Below, piece by piece: positions 47,101-55,810 of a stretch of DNA of 64,000 bases. The notes under the pieces were generated by a model. It made no database searches. It was not told where the DNA came from and worked only from the letters and a program-made list of their open reading frames with translations. The position numbers and the translations under genes were made by a program. Numbering within the stretch: the first letter of the stretch is position 1; the number at the start of each line of letters is the position of its first letter. The stretch comes from Antedon bifida. Its lineage: Eukaryota > Echinodermata > Crinoidea > Comatulida > Antedonidae. The stretch spans positions 7,380,501 through 7,444,500 of the forward strand of contig OY727094.1 of NCBI GenBank assembly GCA_963402885.1. The letters run 5' to 3'.

Positions 47101-50100
47101 CACCGATCCTTTAATTGTAGAAATAACATTGGTAATCTCCTTTTGCTCTAGTTTGTTGTCAACATCCAAGTCTACATATATACTTTGAGTTGTACCGCCC
47201 TCTATGTGATAATCTCCGAAAGCTCCAGACCAATCTGGGAACTGGTCTTTCGGAGGAGCAGCAGCTTCCATGTTCCTGTCATAACAAACAAAAAATATTC
47301 AAATTTGAAGATTGTATTTCCCTCAAGGGTAATTGTCATAAAATACATTTTCCCCCTCAGAATGAAGTGCAGAGATTGAACAATTAACTTCTAGTGGTAT
47401 GATGTTGGAAATGAGAATCAAGCACTTATTTGTCCAACACGCAGATAATATAAATATTATATTTATATTTAAAGGGGGGTTCCGGGTTTAAAATGAATAG
47501 TAAAAAATGTAAAATATATTTGTTTGTCTCTTGAACGGTAAAAGTTTCAATTTATAAAAGCGCTCAGTGAAGCAGAACGAAGGCTGTGAAATGAGGCCAG
47601 ATTACAAGTGCAGCTACGGCGATATGACACTGTGTTACAGAATAGGAAATTCGTAAAATGGTCAATCTTCCGACGACTCGTTATCATTAACCATATCAAT
47701 TACTTTTGTAAAATTATACTTATCTGATGTAATTTTAGTCGGTCTTCCCATTTATGAAGTCAATTTTCTATGAAAATTTATCAAAACAGTGACAACTTAG
47801 ATATGTTTGCACTTTACGTTTGCCGATTTTCGCACTGACTTAGGGAAAGCATTCAAAATCAATGAAGCGTAACGTATACATTCCTGCTGAGCGAGGAGAG
47901 CGAGACGACGATACACGTGCTCTCTCTGCCCATGCTTGGCATCGTCACGTGATAAGCAGATACAGTATACAATACCAAACTGGTCGGGTCGAGTATACCC
48001 CGTCTATAATCACAACATGAACGATGTACAGTATTTGATTGAAGGTCGACTCGACCTACCGGAATGGTATAGATAACATAGCTCGAATGAGAGAGTTGGA
48101 ATATTTGTAAACATAAGTATTGCTAATTTTAACAAGTGTAGCCTATAGTAAAAGGCCTGGTAGTATCAATTCGCATAGGGTCTACTACACTAGCTAGCTC
48201 AATTTTTAACTGGGCCGGATCGGCCAGGTCTCCTTCCTACTACCTGGTCTACTTGCTTGATGCAGTATCCGCTTTTTTGGAGAGTAAACTAGGCCTATTT
48301 TAGGCCTACTTAGACGATCGGGACACCATACGTGCGGACGGCGATCGGACCTTGTTTTGCCTCAATATTTACAGCCGATTTTGTAAAACGTTTTAGGTTT
48401 AGATTGTTTAGGAGTTTGGTTGATAGGATGGATTTGGATCCACTGAGTTTTGTTATTTATGGGCCAATCGTTTAGTAGTAGGCTAGCTAGGCCCATGATG
48501 GGCCCCAATGTTTTAAAACGTAGGGTAGCCATCGTGGCATGGAATCCCTAGTCAGAATGGCTCTCACCCATGACAAAAACTGATTTAGGCTAGGCCTAGC
48601 CTAGTACTTGAAGCCGATAATACGATCTGAACTATTCGAGGTATAAAAATAGTATAACTGTATACAATCTATATATAATCTGTACTAAATTTTGTATTTC
48701 ATTAAATGTCAAATAAATATATGCTACTACTGTTATTATTACACTTTAGGCCTAGCTTAGAAAATCTACAAAAAATGTATTTCACAATGATCGGGTGGTC
48801 GTCGTTTGACAGGGGAGAGAGATGTAAATTAGTTGACAAACACAACGTACATGACGTCGCGAGTTTGGAATCCACTGATGACGTGATTTTGTGAATATCT
48901 CATGAATATTAATGAGCTTCCCTAAGCTGCTGAAAAACAGACTTTCCATGAATTTACCCTAAAATGTATATGAAATTTAATTTTTTAAATTTCTCGTTAT
49001 TACTTCTTCATTCTGACATGTCTATATTGTTATAATATTTTTTATTTAATAAATAAACGATATTTAAAAGCAATTTTAAACCCAGAATCCCCCTTTAATT
49101 TTAACTGAATGAAACTGCATCGACTGCAAATTTTATAATTAATTTTTAAAATTAATAATTAACATAAAATAAGTATTCTTATAAAAAGCCAACTTTTTAA
49201 ATGAAATTATAACCATGCCTTTGAGTTCTAGCAAGAACCTAATTATTCCAAGGCAATCTAACAACAGGACATGGTGCCTGTTAAGGGGCGTGGAACTGAT
49301 CTTGTGGCAGCCACAGATAAACCCTTTGATCTCCAGATCTCAGTATCATGTTGTTAGATAGCCTTGATTATTCTTACTTGATAATTGCATATGCAATTTC
49401 ATAACCAACAGATATAACTGGTATTTTTGCAAATCCTGTCTGATTAAATGTTATTTGCTGAACACCTGTAACAATATGCAAATGAGCTAAACATAATATA
49501 TAACATATCTAAGCATTCTCAACAGTACTAATTTGAAAGGTGAATTTGCATATTGTATTGGCTAATGTCTCAAATAATTAATGAAATTATTTGTTTTGAA
49601 ATTTACAGTGTATTGTACATGCAAAAAAAATGCTGAATGAACACCTGCAAAATATGCAAATAAGACTGTAAGATCAACAATCTATTTGAGAAAGAAACTG
49701 ATTGTTGGTGAAACATCATTGTAAGTACCATTTTTAATACTTTAATATTTTGGATCAACAAAAAGAAAAATGTCTCTTCTATAATATTAGATTCCAAATG
49801 AAATCATTTCATAATAATAATAAACAATTGGAAAAAAGGTCTTGAATAAAAATGAAATTTCAAACCTGAAGCAAAACCAGGAGAGAATGGATCTCCCATT
49901 GAGGTCAGGATTGTGTCCTGGACGACGGTCCGCTGTGGCAACCCTAAAGTGTTGGGAAAAACTTGCGATGTTTTTGTTTTCTCATTTGCATAATTAACAT
50001 TTGGAGCATAATCCGTCGGATCAGCAAATACCATCATCCCCTTTATGTTATTTTCTTCAGCAATTTTTGCCTAGATAAAAAAGAAGTATTTAAAGAGATT

Positions 50101-52558
50101 TAATTGTGTGCTTGGCTGTTTCGTCCAGCCATATTCCATATTTGCTCCCTCTCCATTAAAAAAAATATAGCTGTTTGTTAGTTTTTTGTCTAAATAAAGT
50201 AGGCACAGAGTAGAAGTGATCTGCCAGTTCAGCATGTAAAATTATTCACCTTTTTGTAAAATTAATTAATTATTTAAGATTTTATCTATTCTATTTTGCC
50301 GTTTGCCGAGAAATTACCAAATAAATATAAATATTGTTTTGGATGTGTACTGTACAGTATGTTATAAATATTTTCTGCTTCCAATGCAATAAGTTCAAGC
50401 CAACATTTACACAATTAAACCTTTTTATGCAGATATCTTAATACAAACTTCTATTTGGGTTGCTCATTTTGCTAGTGGATAAAAAGTACATTTCTAGCAC
50501 AGTTTGCTACAAATGGTTAAAGCCAACTCAGATCGTACGACGAGGCCTGACGAAACGTCGACTCGTCGGTGCTGTCCGACTTGAATCCAGAAGAGATGTC
50601 TTGAGTTAGCATCAGGCATAGTTTTTAGGTCGTCCTGAGAACTTTAAAACATCCTGATGAGACGACTCGTCAGGGCTCATCATACGATGCTATCTGAGTT
50701 GGCCTTTTGTAAACAACAAACATACCATAACAGATAGAGGCATCTTGCCCATCCTTGCCAATGCAATAGAATGCTGGTCAAAGTGATATTTTGCAGTCTC
50801 GGTCAAAAGAGTGTAATCCTTATGACGTCCGTAATTTACAAATATTGGCTGACCCTAAAAGAAAAATAACAATTGCTGCTATTATATAATAAAAATAAAT
50901 GGAGTTTGCACTTTTTCAACATAATACATGACATGTGATACATAATCAACCAATCAAATGTCAAGGATACACATAGGTGTATTATTGTGTATTATTATGA
51001 ATAATTATACTTACAGTTGCTGACATATTTACACTGTAAGGTGTGTAAACTCCTACGTCAGAGCTGTACAACGGCGTTGCCAAGCCTGGTAAACCAGTAA
51101 CAGTGAGAACGTTTCTGGAAAAAAAAAACTTCAATGTTAAACTAGTCTAATGTGTGGTAAGACTATGACTTGATGACCTCATGAATATTAATGGCCTCAT
51201 GAATATTGATGACCTCATGAATATTGATGACCTCTATAAAAATTACCCAAACCAAGAAACCTATTAACCTCCTAGTATGATCTTCCCTTTTGTAGTCTGC
51301 ATTTTAAAAATAATATTGTTTCACTTACGAGCCTGGAGTAGACAAGGTGACATTATATTTTTTTAATGTAGTTTCGAATCCAAGGGCTGTCCATTGCTTG
51401 TGTATTTCAGAGGCCATTGCATTGCTCCAATTCGACGCTGCTAAATGTTGCACATCACCGAATTTTCTAAAACAGTAAACAAAAAATAATAATCGTTTAA
51501 TGACGTAAACAAATTTGTCCTATAAACTTCCTTGAAATTGAAATATCAGATCAGAAAACTTTGAAGTAATTTTCTGTTTAAAAAATGCATTTCTGTATTT
51601 TTTAATACCAATAATACTAAACACTTTATTTTACTGACATTTTTTAAATTATTTAAAATTTAAATGTACATTTAGTTACCATTTAGTGATCATGTTGGTA
51701 TGGTCAGAAAAATTATTTGCACATTTAAAATGACAGGAAATTAAAGCTAAAAGGTTAAAAGGTAATATTAATTGAATAACTATAATATGCATGTGTAGGC
51801 TTAGTGTGGTGTGTAGATCATCAAAATTACCCAGGTAAATAATGTTGCCATGTTATATTTTTTCCGTGAGTAAAAACCCCTAATCGAGTCTCTTGTGCGG
51901 TATGGGTAACCGTGATCAGTTTATTTTAACGTATTCCTATACAACTATGAATCGCGTTACGACTACGACTAGTTACAATCAGTTCCAGTGTCGACATAAG
52001 TACTTGCACACTGGTTCCTTTCAGTTCAGTTCCGTTCAGTTTTTCAAAATGCCGACATAAGATCTCTCGCGCAACTAGATGAGTTGAATTCCGTGTCGAC
52101 ATAAAGGCTCCTTACCTAAAAGCATGAGCGCATCCTATTTCTACAGTAAAAGCAATATCATACCTTTTATTGTCAGTCATTAGAGTTTTTGATATCAAAG
52201 AACTAATATTGCTAAGAATCTCGTCTGTTGTTGGAGTAGCCACAGTCGTTCCCGTCCCATCCGTCTGGTTTTTATTCGTTCCATTTTCCGGACATGTGCT
52301 CCCATAACTGTGAACACTTCTCCGTACCAAATATCCAAAAATAAAACCGAAACAGAAAATTAAGAAGATCGTAAAACCGGCCAGCAAGATGCGTCGATTG
52401 TTCGAACACCACATCAAACGAGGTCGGCTAGGACTTCCGTTTGGTAGACTAACTTCATTCTCCAAAGTATACACGCCCGTTTCTAGTTCGTCATCCCCGC
52501 CACCAGAGAAGCGTGTATATGTGGCAGCAGAGTTATTCGTATCGTTTCGATGATCCAT
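40938..52558 (-). CDS. Transferrin-receptor-like M28B protein, non-catalytic, 15 exons, 781 aa
   Basis: Fifteen exons joined with consistent phases and GT-AG introns give 781 residues (human TfR1 about 760, PSMA/GCPII 750). Layout: cytoplasmic tail 1-56 with YTRF at 14-17; one membrane helix about 57-78 (type II, no signal peptide); a Thr/Asn-rich stalk; a protease-associated domain about 190-350; an M28-fold domain about 395-605 (G-G-H-R-D at 419-423); and a C-terminal helical dimerisation domain about 640-781. Relative to the five GCPII zinc ligands, His421 and Asp498 remain, but the second Asp is Ser431, the E-E pair is Gly469-Gly470 (removing the catalytic Glu too), and the last His is Asn597. 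The sequence Y-I-N-L-D-x-A-V is transferrin-receptor-like. It therefore probably acts as an endocytosed cell-surface receptor or scaffold, not a peptidase. The ligand is unknown, and no RGD lies in the helical domain. The start ATG has A at -3 and G at +4. Confidence 0.9.
41401..41484 (-). CDS. TfR-like gene, exon 14
   Basis: Residues 697-724 plus two bases, bounded by ttcaacag and CAG|gtaaga. N-Y-I-L-M-S-L-E-K-V-F matches N-D-x-L-M-x-L-E-R-x-F of the family. The phase fits both neighbours, which is why this short exon was accepted. Confidence 0.8.
41808..41901 (-). CDS. TfR-like gene, exon 13
   Basis: Residues 666-696 plus two bases. Predicted helix of the dimerisation domain (A-F-T-E-K-V-D-D-A). 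No RGD tripeptide is present. Confidence 0.8.
42236..42345. repeat. Dispersed founder-type element at edge of minisatellite
   Basis: Non-tandem sequence with gtgtcccttgagtaaggg and cacaggaaagtgtcccttaa. It resembles the isolated copies at 29577-29712, 62340-62470 and (weakly) 14932-14965. Confidence 0.55.
42340..44145. repeat. Minisatellite of 16-bp units, ~1.8 kb
   Basis: More than 100 units of gtgtcccttaataggg and variants (gtatcccttaatagaa, gtatctcttaatagga), often alternating as 32-bp pairs. A ~440-bp block is duplicated inside it: the marker gtttctaaataattgtccct occurs at 42611 and 43051. It lies in intron 12 of the TfR-like gene. Confidence 0.95.
44168..44408 (-). CDS. TfR-like gene, exon 12
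   Basis: Residues 586-665 plus one base. I-Y-N-T-K-L-D-T occupies the site of Y-x-H-x-x-Y-D/E-T, so the last zinc-binding His is Asn597. It continues into the helical domain with V-L-P-F-S-V-V-N-Y-A, the family's V-L-P-F-x-x-x-D-Y-A motif. The minisatellite of the next intron stops only about 25 bases past its donor. Confidence 0.9.
44465..44868. repeat. Minisatellite, ~41-bp units, in TfR-like intron 11
   Basis: About ten diverged copies of a unit like ttatcagcacaatggaagag followed by gatcccctactgtaaaa. Units vary in length by a few bases. Confidence 0.85.
44862..44934 (+). mobile_element. MITE family 3 fragment in TfR-like intron 11
   Basis: Right-end fragment: acaaaatagcctattcaaag ... 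gtgggacaatatatca, abutting the 41-bp minisatellite. Confidence 0.65.
44970..45060 (-). CDS. TfR-like gene, exon 11
   Basis: Residues 555-585. G-S-G-S-D-D-S-P-F-F-H-L-V-G-V-P-T-I-S matches the family's G-S-G-N-D-F-x-x-F-F-x-x-x-G-I-A-S segment. The donor is AAG|gtcaga. Confidence 0.85.
45487..45575 (-). CDS. TfR-like gene, exon 10
   Basis: Residues 526-554 plus two bases. It contains S-I-Y-K-D-W-M, equivalent to S-L-Y-E-S-W of GCPII. The acceptor is a strong tttttttgcag and the donor CAAG|gtactg. Confidence 0.8.
45637..45770 (+). mobile_element. MITE family 1 copy in TfR-like intron 9
   Basis: Both ends present. The right arm is shortened by a small deletion. Confidence 0.88.
45883..46097 (-). 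CDS. TfR-like gene, exon 9 (lost catalytic Glu)
   Basis: 72 codons, residues 454-525. S-W-D-A-G-G-P-G replaces the S-W-D-A-E-E-F-G of active enzymes. G-S-T-E-W-x-E-E-N and Y-I-N-L-D (Asp498) are kept. The Y-I-N-L-D-x-A-V-x-G run resembles transferrin receptors more than carboxypeptidases. Confidence 0.9.
46373..46495 (-). CDS. TfR-like gene, exon 8 (degenerate metal site)
   Basis: Residues 413-453 plus one base. It carries the G-G-H-R-D-S motif (419-424). His421 is kept, but the next ligand position (Asp in GCPII) is Ser431. The acceptor is ggttatag and the donor CGTG|gtatgt. Confidence 0.9.
46912..47058 (-). mobile_element. MITE family 1 copy in TfR-like intron 7
   Basis: Both ends present, in opposite orientation to most copies. 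The right end lies about 35 bases from the exon 7 donor. Confidence 0.9.
47094..47275 (-). CDS. TfR-like gene, exon 7
   Basis: Residues 352-412 plus one base. It runs from the linker (D-W-S-G) into the central strand N-V-I-S-T-I-K-G-S-V-E-P, the family's N-V-I-G-x-x-x-G-x-x-E-P entry to the M28 fold. The donor is CCAG|gtgagt. Confidence 0.9.
47473..49094. mobile_element. Non-autonomous DNA transposon, TTAA-flanked, in TfR-like intron 6
   Basis: The ends are inverted: left AGGGGGGTTCCGGGTTTAAA and right (complement) AGGGGGATTCTGGGTTTAAA. TTAA lies directly outside both (47469-47472 and 49095-49098). This spacing fits a piggyBac-type target, but no transposase is visible. The interior is richer in G+C than the host intron. 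Superfamily is an inference. Confidence 0.65.
49249..49366. repeat. Short inverted repeat at TfR-like exon 6 donor
   Basis: Arms caaggcaatctaacaaca (49249-49266) and tgttgttagatagccttg (49349-49366) have one mismatch. The right arm stops about 10 bases from the exon 6 splice donor. Confidence 0.6.
49378..49465 (-). CDS. TfR-like gene, exon 6
   Basis: Residues 323-351 plus two bases. It contains I-P-V-I-S-V-G-Y-E-x-A, equivalent to L-P-S-I-P-V-x-P-I-G-Y-x-D-A at the end of the PA domain. The donor is CAA|gtaaga. A short inverted repeat ends about 10 bases beyond this donor. Confidence 0.85.
49866..50070 (-). CDS. TfR-like gene, exon 5 (PA domain)
   Basis: Residues 255-322 plus one base. M-V-F-A-D-P-T-D-Y-A-P and G-D-P-F-S-P-G-F-A align with the S-D-P-A-D-Y and G-D-P-x-T-P-G-Y/F motifs of the TfR/GCPII family. 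The donor is TCAG|gtttga, a weak but usable site. Confidence 0.9.
50519..50707. mobile_element. MITE in TfR-like intron 4
   Basis: Inverted ends: aaagccaactcagatcgtac and, on the right, gatgctatctgagttggcct. The core has repeated gacgactcgtc words. Confidence 0.75.
50726..50854 (-). CDS. TfR-like gene, exon 4 (PA domain)
   Basis: 43 codons, residues 212-254, phase 0 at both ends. F-V-N-Y-G-R-x-x-D-Y matches V-Y-V-N-Y-A-R-x-x-D-F of GCPII, and I-A-L-A-R-M-G-K matches I-V-I-A-R-Y-G-K of the protease-associated domain. Confidence 0.9.
51015..51114 (-). CDS. TfR-like gene, exon 3
   Basis: Completes residue 178 and encodes 179-211, ending in phase 0 (ACT|gtaagt). It covers the first strands of the extracellular region leading to the P-Y-S-V-N motif. 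Confidence 0.8.
51172..51236. repeat. 21-bp tandem repeat x3-4 in TfR-like intron 2
   Basis: Units of gacctcatgaatattgat with one variant unit reading ggcctcatgaatattaat. Confidence 0.8.
51329..51466 (-). CDS. TfR-like gene, exon 2
   Basis: Residues 132-177 plus partial 178. The acceptor is ctgttttag and the donor CTC|gtaagt. It encodes the helix that in GCPII precedes the protease-associated domain, with H-L-A-A and Q-W-x-x-x-G-F-E-T matching the family's H-L-A-G...Q-W-x-x-F-G pattern. Confidence 0.85.
52164..52558 (-). CDS. TfR-like gene, exon 1: cytoplasmic tail, TM, stalk
   Basis: Residues 1-131 plus two bases, ending AAAAG|gtatga. It contains the YTRF signal, an acidic stretch, a membrane segment from about I57 to V78 flanked by Arg residues on both sides, and an N-glycosylation-prone Asn/Thr stalk. 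A second in-phase donor (TTTAG|gtaagg, exon end 52116) would add 16 residues. Confidence 0.85.
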
Positions 52559-52953
52559 CCTCTATTCACCTACCTCAGACACTGCTAAATGTTAAACCAT
52601 CCACATCAATTTTAACCTGCAAATTTTACCAAAAAAAAAGTTTTACAACCATCAATAAAAGTAAAATAGAATCAATTATTATATTGTCCCATTACAGTTG
52701 TTTACAAATTGAATTCCTTTACTTTTACCCAAGTTGATTTTTCAAAAACTAACTAAAACCCATATGGGACAGGTGTGGAAATACCTTCATTGGGGTTGGG
52801 CAGGTGAAAGGTTATCAGCTATATATTTCATTTCTTTCTATTGTATGTAAAATATGGCCAAGACCAATCTGATGTTTTAACTATATCTCATATTTCAAAA
52901 TAATTTTTTTTTCGTGATGTAATCATGTTGTTTCGATTTAATCCCAATTGTTA

Positions 52954-53140
52954 TTACACAACTTTTTCCTTCAGACCAACTGATTCCAAAAGCATTCTTA
53001 ACATGTCACCTAGGGTGACCAAGTGAACACCTTTTACTAATTCTGATAATATGACTGATTCACCAGAGACACCATCCAGAGCAAACCAATTAGTGTGGTT
53101 CATTCCTAAACCATTGTTTAAGAAAACTATAATATAATAC
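52954..53140 (-). other. Unassigned open segment, possible terminal exon
   Basis: On the - strand, after an acceptor-like ttatattatag, a frame of about 60 codons ends at a TAA (52954-52956). It has balanced composition (N-H-T-N-W-F-A-L-D-G-V-S-G-E-S, then L-G-D-M-L-R-M-L-L). It lies upstream of the TfR-like start on the same strand. I do not recognise it. It may be the last exon of a neighbouring gene, a pseudogene piece or a mobile-element relic. Confidence 0.3.
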
Positions 53141-53344
53141 AATGTCACAGTTTTTAAACTCTAACACAAACACACTGTATACAAATGTTTAATAGGCATC
53201 TATACATACACATCAACATACATCATAAAACATCATCGCATTTGCGCATTTGACACATTACAGCAACATGTCATACTGAACACATTAGTGTACACTAGGC
53301 CTACCATGTACTGTAGACACATACATACAAACTGTGATCGGTTA

Positions 53345-53470
53345 GGTTATTGAATGGTTAGCCCTCGATTTGGATTAGAGTCAGACGTGAACCCGGCCTT
53401 ATTAGGGACCGTCTGGACCTAGAACCATCAAACTTGCGTCGAGGTTGGAAGTGAGGACACACGTTCCAAT
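53345..53470. repeat. Dispersed repeat, family D-related
   Basis: Reverse-strand partner of the 38.2 kb segment (ccgtctggacctagaacc, gtcgaggttggaagtg). Confidence 0.45.
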
Positions 53471-53874
53471 ATGCGCACAATTAATTAATATGACATGGTT
53501 TGGTCGTCGCAAATTGAATGTTCCTTATTGTTGGAAATGTGTACCATTTCTGCTGCATTAGTTATTATTACTAATTTATTCTTAATCACTTATTTGCAAG
53601 TCAGGTCTCATAAATAAATAAACAATAATACTTGAAAAAAAAATAAGTAACCAAATTATAATTATGAAACAGTTTTTTTGATGGACGAAGAAATTACTAC
53701 GAATGGGGAATCAACCGAGGACACACATTCAATCATATCCTACTAAAAATAATATTATAAAGTGTTTAGAGGAAATACTCCACTGAATAATGACATCCTT
53801 AATATTGAATACAATCCTAAATACATTTCTTGTCAAATCTATAGACTATCGTAAAAAGTTTACTACGATTAAAA

Positions 53875-54014
53875 CGTACTCCCCACTCCCAAAGACTGTG
53901 TAATAAGACTTTGTTTATGGAGAGTATATTGTGTGTACAGTATGTTTGTCAGGTGAACAGGATTGCCACTTTTAAGAAGGATAGTGAATAATTTTGCCTG
54001 GTTATATAAACAAT
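53875..54014 (+). mobile_element. SINE family B, 5'-truncated
   Basis: It matches only the tail of the 14.2 kb copy: tactccccactcccaaa, gtaataagactt, gtgaacaggattgccac, taagaaggatagtgaata. The tRNA head is missing. Confidence 0.65.
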
Positions 54015-54133
54015 AACTAAAAATAGTCTTCTGTAGTATCAATGTTTATGACTAATATTGTTAATAAATTATAACAAAAGTAATAAGTTTCACTTTTACT
54101 GCCATTATTATTAGCATGAATTTATAGAACCAC

Positions 54134-54340
54134 CTATGTCATTTTTTGTGTTTTTTGTCTGATACTGGAAGACTGATTGTTGAAACTTTCTTCTGCAACT
54201 TTTGGTAATGGTACAGCATTGTACAATGATGAATGTTTAATAAGTTGAATAGGGAAACTAACAAACTGTTCTATTAAATGAGGCAGAGTCAATCTGGGCT
54301 TTGATTTTGGACGTGAAAAACCTGCCCTACAGTAGGCTTC
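54134..54340 (-). other. Unassigned open segment, possible terminal exon
   Basis: The - strand frame follows an acceptor-like ctactgtagggcag and ends at a TAG (54134-54136). It is Lys/Pro-rich at first (F-S-R-P-K-S-K-P-R-L-T-L), then L-P-K-V-A-E-E-S-F. The composition looks protein-like but no family comes to mind. It is not in a readable phase with 52954-53140. Confidence 0.3.
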
Positions 54341-54367
54341 ATTGAGCACAACTATGAGCCACCTCAT

Positions 54368-55810
54368 TAACGAAAGATGACCTTCATAACGCAGCTACCG
54401 CGTTGTAATGCGGTACGCGAAAAAATGGTGACACGCTCCCTTAAATTATAGAACGTTCGCAATGGGATAGTGTCTACTGCCCTCAGTTTTATCTATATCT
54501 ATCTATCTAATAGTTCCCAGGGCAGTTCAGTATGTAAAAACAAAAATCAATAATTAATTTTTGGAGAGTTACTGTATGAGAGATGTTGTTTAAAATGATT
54601 TATTCAACAGATGTTTTCTTCTATTTTTATAGATCTATTGTACAGTATACAGTGTAGGTTCAACAAAAAATGGGCCCCACTTTGGCCCTGCACAGTATGG
54701 AATAATCAGGCCTAGTAGCTCGTCTTAAGCCTGTCAGATGACAAACAAATCATGAATAATAAACATGTTCCTTTATATCGTATGATAGTCAGCAGGTATG
54801 ACAAAAGTACCAGTAGAAAAGAACATAAATCTATATTACTATTTTTCCAGATTATGCCATCCCAAACAATTATTGTTATTATTCAATTATTGAATTAATT
54901 TGAAAGAATACAAAATATATGTTAATTAAGGTATTTCAATTCATATCTAAAGGCTGGGGTAACGAATAAAAAAATATATACCCATAAAACATCTTTATTA
55001 AAAGTTTACAGTACAGTACAATAATACAGTACGGTTCTGTAATTATTAGGTTAGATCGCCAGCCAGGTCTATTTTTATTACGATTCAATTAACAGTGTAC
55101 ATTGGCAACATACAAATTTTAGTCACATGAACCTGCTTATCCAATCAAAGGCTTATTTGAAAAAAATTAGCATACAAGGTCAAATACAGGTTAGATTGAG
55201 TCACAAAATCACATCATAACAAAAATATGAAAACTCATGCAAAAGAAAAACCCTGATAATCTGTTTTGGATTTACTTTTTTAAAGCAAACTATAGACTAC
55301 TGTATAAACAGTACCAGTCACAATTTAGTACCATCATTGGTGTTAAAAAAGCAAACAGTTTATTATATTAATATTATATAAGACTCTATAAGGTCTCTTA
55401 ATTTAACCTTTTGACCCCATGTCTGCTATTTTAAGCAACTTTCCAGGGCTACAGTTTAACAATTTGCATTCAATAGCTTACTGGTTCTCCAGAGTAGATT
55501 GAATTTATAGTCATTTCCAATTCATAATAAAAAAACAAAAATATGGTCCAATGCAAATCTTGTATCTGGTTAAAAGTGAATTGTGGTAACAGCATTTACT
55601 TTAAAAATCTTTTACAATTTTACCAATAAGATTCTTTTGATATTGGGGTATTGCTAAACCCTGCAAAACAACATACAGTAGCAAACTCCCATTGATAACA
55701 ACATAAATAGTGATTTAATCATGCAGTGGATACAACTCAGTTGGTTTGCTATGTCTTTTCTGAAGTTTTTGGAGGTTTTCATGGTTTATTTATATACCTA
55801 CAGTAAACTG
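54368..55810. other. No gene seen
   Basis: A GC-richer patch at 54380-54480 (gcggtacgcg) may be an old mobile element. At 55646-55664 the word ggggtattgctaaaccctgc resembles the foldback transposon's terminus. Confidence 0.4.
54489..54512. repeat. tatc microsatellite
   Basis: tatctatatctatctatcta, a short imperfect run. Confidence 0.7.

Noticed and set aside
40938..52558. Active glutamate carboxypeptidase / NAALADase
   Set aside because: The catalytic Glu and three of five zinc ligands are substituted.
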